Shown here: positions 62,286 through 64,000 of the stretch, one piece after another | Numbering within the stretch: the first letter of the stretch is position 1 | Layout: each line of letters opens with the position of its first letter | From: Bufo bufo | Taxonomy: Eukaryota > Chordata > Amphibia > Anura > Bufonidae | Assembly (NCBI RefSeq): GCF_905171765.1 | Contig: NC_053393.1 | Coordinates: 61,845,371-61,909,370 of the forward strand | Direction: 5' to 3' | DNA length: 64,000 bases | The notes under the pieces: model-generated | Databases searched by the model: none | What the model saw: the letters and a program-made list of their open reading frames with translations, nothing else | Told to the model about the DNA's origin: nothing | Translations under genes and position numbers: made by a program

Positions 62286-64000
62286 ATGGTAGTTTACTTG
62301 GATGACATTCTAATTTACTCTCCTGATCTGAAGACCCATCAGGATCACGTGAGACAGGTTTTGACGATCCTTCGGGAGAATAAATTATATGCCAAATTGG
62401 AGAAATGTGTGTTTTCTGTGCAGGAGCTTCCGTTTCTGGGATATCTGCTTTCTGACTCTGGTTTTCGTATGGACCCGGAATGGGACCGACCGGAGAATCA
62501 GAAAGCTTTGATGCGGTTTTTGGGGTTTACTAATTATTATAGAAAATTTATCTTGAACTATTCTACTATTGTAAAACCTCTGACCGATATGACTAAGAAG
62601 GGCGCCGATGTCTCGGTCTGGTCGGATGAGGCATTGCAGGCCTTTTCGGCTATTAAGGAATGCTTTGCGTCTGCTCCCATTTTGGTGCAGCCCGATGTGT
62701 CTCAGCCATTCGTGGTGGAGGTTGATGCATCAGAAGTGGGGGTTGGAGCAGTGCTGTCGCAGGGTTCATCTCCTGGCAAATGGGTTCCGTGTGCTTTTTT
62801 TTCCAAGAAGCTCTCAGTCGCCGAGAGGAATTATGATGTAGGAGATAGGGAATTGCTGGCCATCAAATTGGCCTTTGAGGATTGGCGTCACTGCTTGGAG
62901 GGGGCGTCTCATCCCGTTACAGTATATACGGATCATAAGAATTTGGCTTACCTGCAATCTGCCAAGCGTCTGATATCTAGACAGGCCAGATGGTCACTGT
63001 TCTTTACCAGGTTCAATTTTGTGGTTACATTTCGCCCGGGGGTTAAAAACGTCAAGTCCGATGCGTTGTCTCGCAGTTTTCCTGGGGGATGTGATTCAGA
63101 GGATCGTGCTCCGATTTTGGCTGATGGGGTGGTGGTCTCTGCTCTGTACCCCGAATTGGAGATGGAGGTGTTGGGAGCCCAGGAGGGGGCTCCTGGTTCT
63201 TGTCCCCCAGGGAGGTTGTTTGTTCCTGATGGACTGCGATACAAGGTATTCAAGGAACATCACGATACTGTCCTTGCTGGACATCCTGGTGGTAAGTCCA
63301 CCTTTGATCTTGTGTCCCGGAGGTTCTGGTGGCCCGGGTTACGTAAGAGTGTTGAGGATTACGTAGCAGCTTGTGAAACCTGTGCACGGTCAAAGGTTGC
63401 TCATACTCGACCTGCTGGTTCACTTCTTCCTTTGTCTTTTCCGTCTCGTCCTTGGACGCACTTGTCTATGGACTTTATTACGGATCTGCCGAGTTCCTCC
63501 GGGAAAACAGTAATTTTGGTGGTTGTTGACCGTTTTAGTAAAATGGTTCACTTTGTATCTTTAGCCAGTCTGCCCAATGCCAAGACTCTTGCTCAGATTT
63601 TTGTTGATAATATGGTGAAATTGCATGGCATTCCCTCGGATGTGATTTCTGATAGGGGCACGCAGTTTGTCTCCAGGTTTTGGAGGGCGTTCTGCTCTCG
63701 GCTTGGCATTCAACTTTCGTTCTCTTCGGCTTTTCATCCGCAGTCGAATGGGCAGACAGAGCATACTAATCAATTCCTGGAGACCTACTTGAGGTGCTTT
63801 GTGGCTGAGAATCAGGAGGACTGGTCCTCATTCTTGTCCCTAGCAGAGTTTGCTTTGAATAACCGTAGGCAGGAGTCCACGGGTAAGTCGCCATTTTTTG
63901 GCGCATACGGCTTTCATCCTCAATTTGGTACCTTTTCTGGGACTAGTTCCTCTGGGTTGCCAGAGGAGGAGAGATTTTCTTCTGCCTTGTCTTCTATCTG
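62286..64000 (+). CDS. pol: Chromovirus 5 RT end, RNase H and integrase, open to the window edge
   Basis: An uninterrupted frame of over 570 codons. It starts at the RT catalytic [12 protein letters not shown], passes [15 protein letters not shown] and RNase H ([25 protein letters not shown]), then the integrase zinc domain ([21 protein letters not shown]). The integrase core has SMDFITDLP (Asp, codon at 63471), SDRGTQF (Asp, 63651) and NGQTEHTN (Glu, 63759). The last two are 35 residues apart, the expected DD35E. A 7-codon in-frame deletion lies after RMDPE near 62478. The chromodomain would follow outside the window. ATG 62286 is only the first Met after the frameshift, not a natural start. 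Confidence 0.9.
   Translation, partial: MVVYLDDILIYSPDLKTHQDHVRQVLTILRENKLYAKLEKCVFSVQELPFLGYLLSDSGFRMDPEWDRPENQKALMRFLGFTNYYRKFILNYSTIVKPLTDMTKKGADVSVWSDEALQAFSAIKECFASAPILVQPDVSQPFVVEVDASEVGVGAVLSQGSSPGKWVPCAFFSKKLSVAERNYDVGDRELLAIKLAFEDWRHCLEGASHPVTVYTDHKNLAYLQSAKRLISRQARWSLFFTRFNFVVTFRPGVKNVKSDALSRSFPGGCDSEDRAPILADGVVVSALYPELEMEVLGAQEGAPGSCPPGRLFVPDGLRYKVFKEHHDTVLAGHPGGKSTFDLVSRRFWWPGLRKSVEDYVAACETCARSKVAHTRPAGSLLPLSFPSRPWTHLSMDFITDLPSSSGKTVILVVVDRFSKMVHFVSLASLPNAKTLAQIFVDNMVKLHGIPSDVISDRGTQFVSRFWRAFCSRLGIQLSFSSAFHPQSNGQTEHTNQFLETYLRCFVAENQEDWSSFLSLAEFALNNRRQESTGKSPFFGAYGFHPQFGTFSGTSSSGLPEEERFSSALSSI

Larger units (their letters stand above)
59249..64000 (+). mobile_element. Chromovirus 5, right end beyond the window
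   Basis: Plus-strand element starting with a 5' LTR (59249-60309, including a LINE insertion), then gag, protease, RT, RNase H and integrase up to the window end. It interrupts hAT element C after the codons for SFKGLMVVAV; the flanking 5 bp are CCCAC (59244-59248), whose copy should follow the 3' LTR outside the window. Its proteins are closest to elements X and Y. Confidence 0.9.

Noticed and set aside
1..64000. tRNA-derived SINEs, tRNA or rRNA genes
   Set aside because: I found no convincing A and B box pair with cloverleaf potential and no rRNA-like stretch.

Overview
The window reads as intergenic or intronic DNA from a vertebrate, most likely an anuran amphibian. It holds no recognisable host gene and almost every identifiable sequence is a transposable element. 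The mix of hAT elements rich in GTTCG-type ends, chromodomain-bearing Ty3/gypsy elements (chromoviruses), a Penelope-like element, CR1/L2-like and L1-like LINEs and two Tc1/mariner families supports this; the taxonomic call is inference. No tRNA, rRNA or CRISPR array was seen.

Layout. 1-2246: non-autonomous DNA transposons and a hAT 5' leader split by a solo LTR (814-1287). 2247-10588: mostly unassigned DNA with one 1.9-kb non-autonomous transposon (5599-7460) built of a palindrome and two minisatellites. 10589-13081: two degraded hAT elements. 13512-20170: a CR1-like LINE 3' end split by a 6.2-kb hAT-family element (13770-19974), which contains a Penelope-like element (RT plus GIY-YIG endonuclease), itself split by a foldback insertion (16287-16852). 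20318-20626: a MITE. 20642-26106: chromovirus 1 (minus strand, near-identical LTRs). 26755-27429: solo LTR. 28413-29632: Tc1/mariner of DD36E type. 30111-34904: an internally deleted hAT, then a truncated LINE split by a DD37E mariner with an intact transposase. 34905-55856: a hAT (minus) split by chromovirus X (34957-53601). X is split by chromovirus Y (36388-41523) and by chromovirus 4 (45474-53561); element 4 is split by an L1-like LINE (47739-51068), which is split by a foldback element (48085-48630). 55857-59248: another hAT, split by chromovirus 5 (59249 to beyond the window end), whose 5' LTR carries a LINE fragment.

The insertion order can be read from target-site duplications (TSDs). 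The strongest common theme is in the five chromoviruses. Each has, immediately after its 5' LTR, a 10-nt segment complementary (10/10 in four, 9/10 in one) to a segment about 30 nt downstream of the TATA box in its own LTR, where the RNA should start. The paired segments differ in sequence from element to element but co-vary. This is the signature of self-primed reverse transcription, as established for Tf1. All chromoviruses encode Gag with a zinc knuckle, then protease, RT, RNase H and integrase; elements 1, X, Y and 4 show the C-terminal chromodomain. All are damaged by frameshifts or stops.
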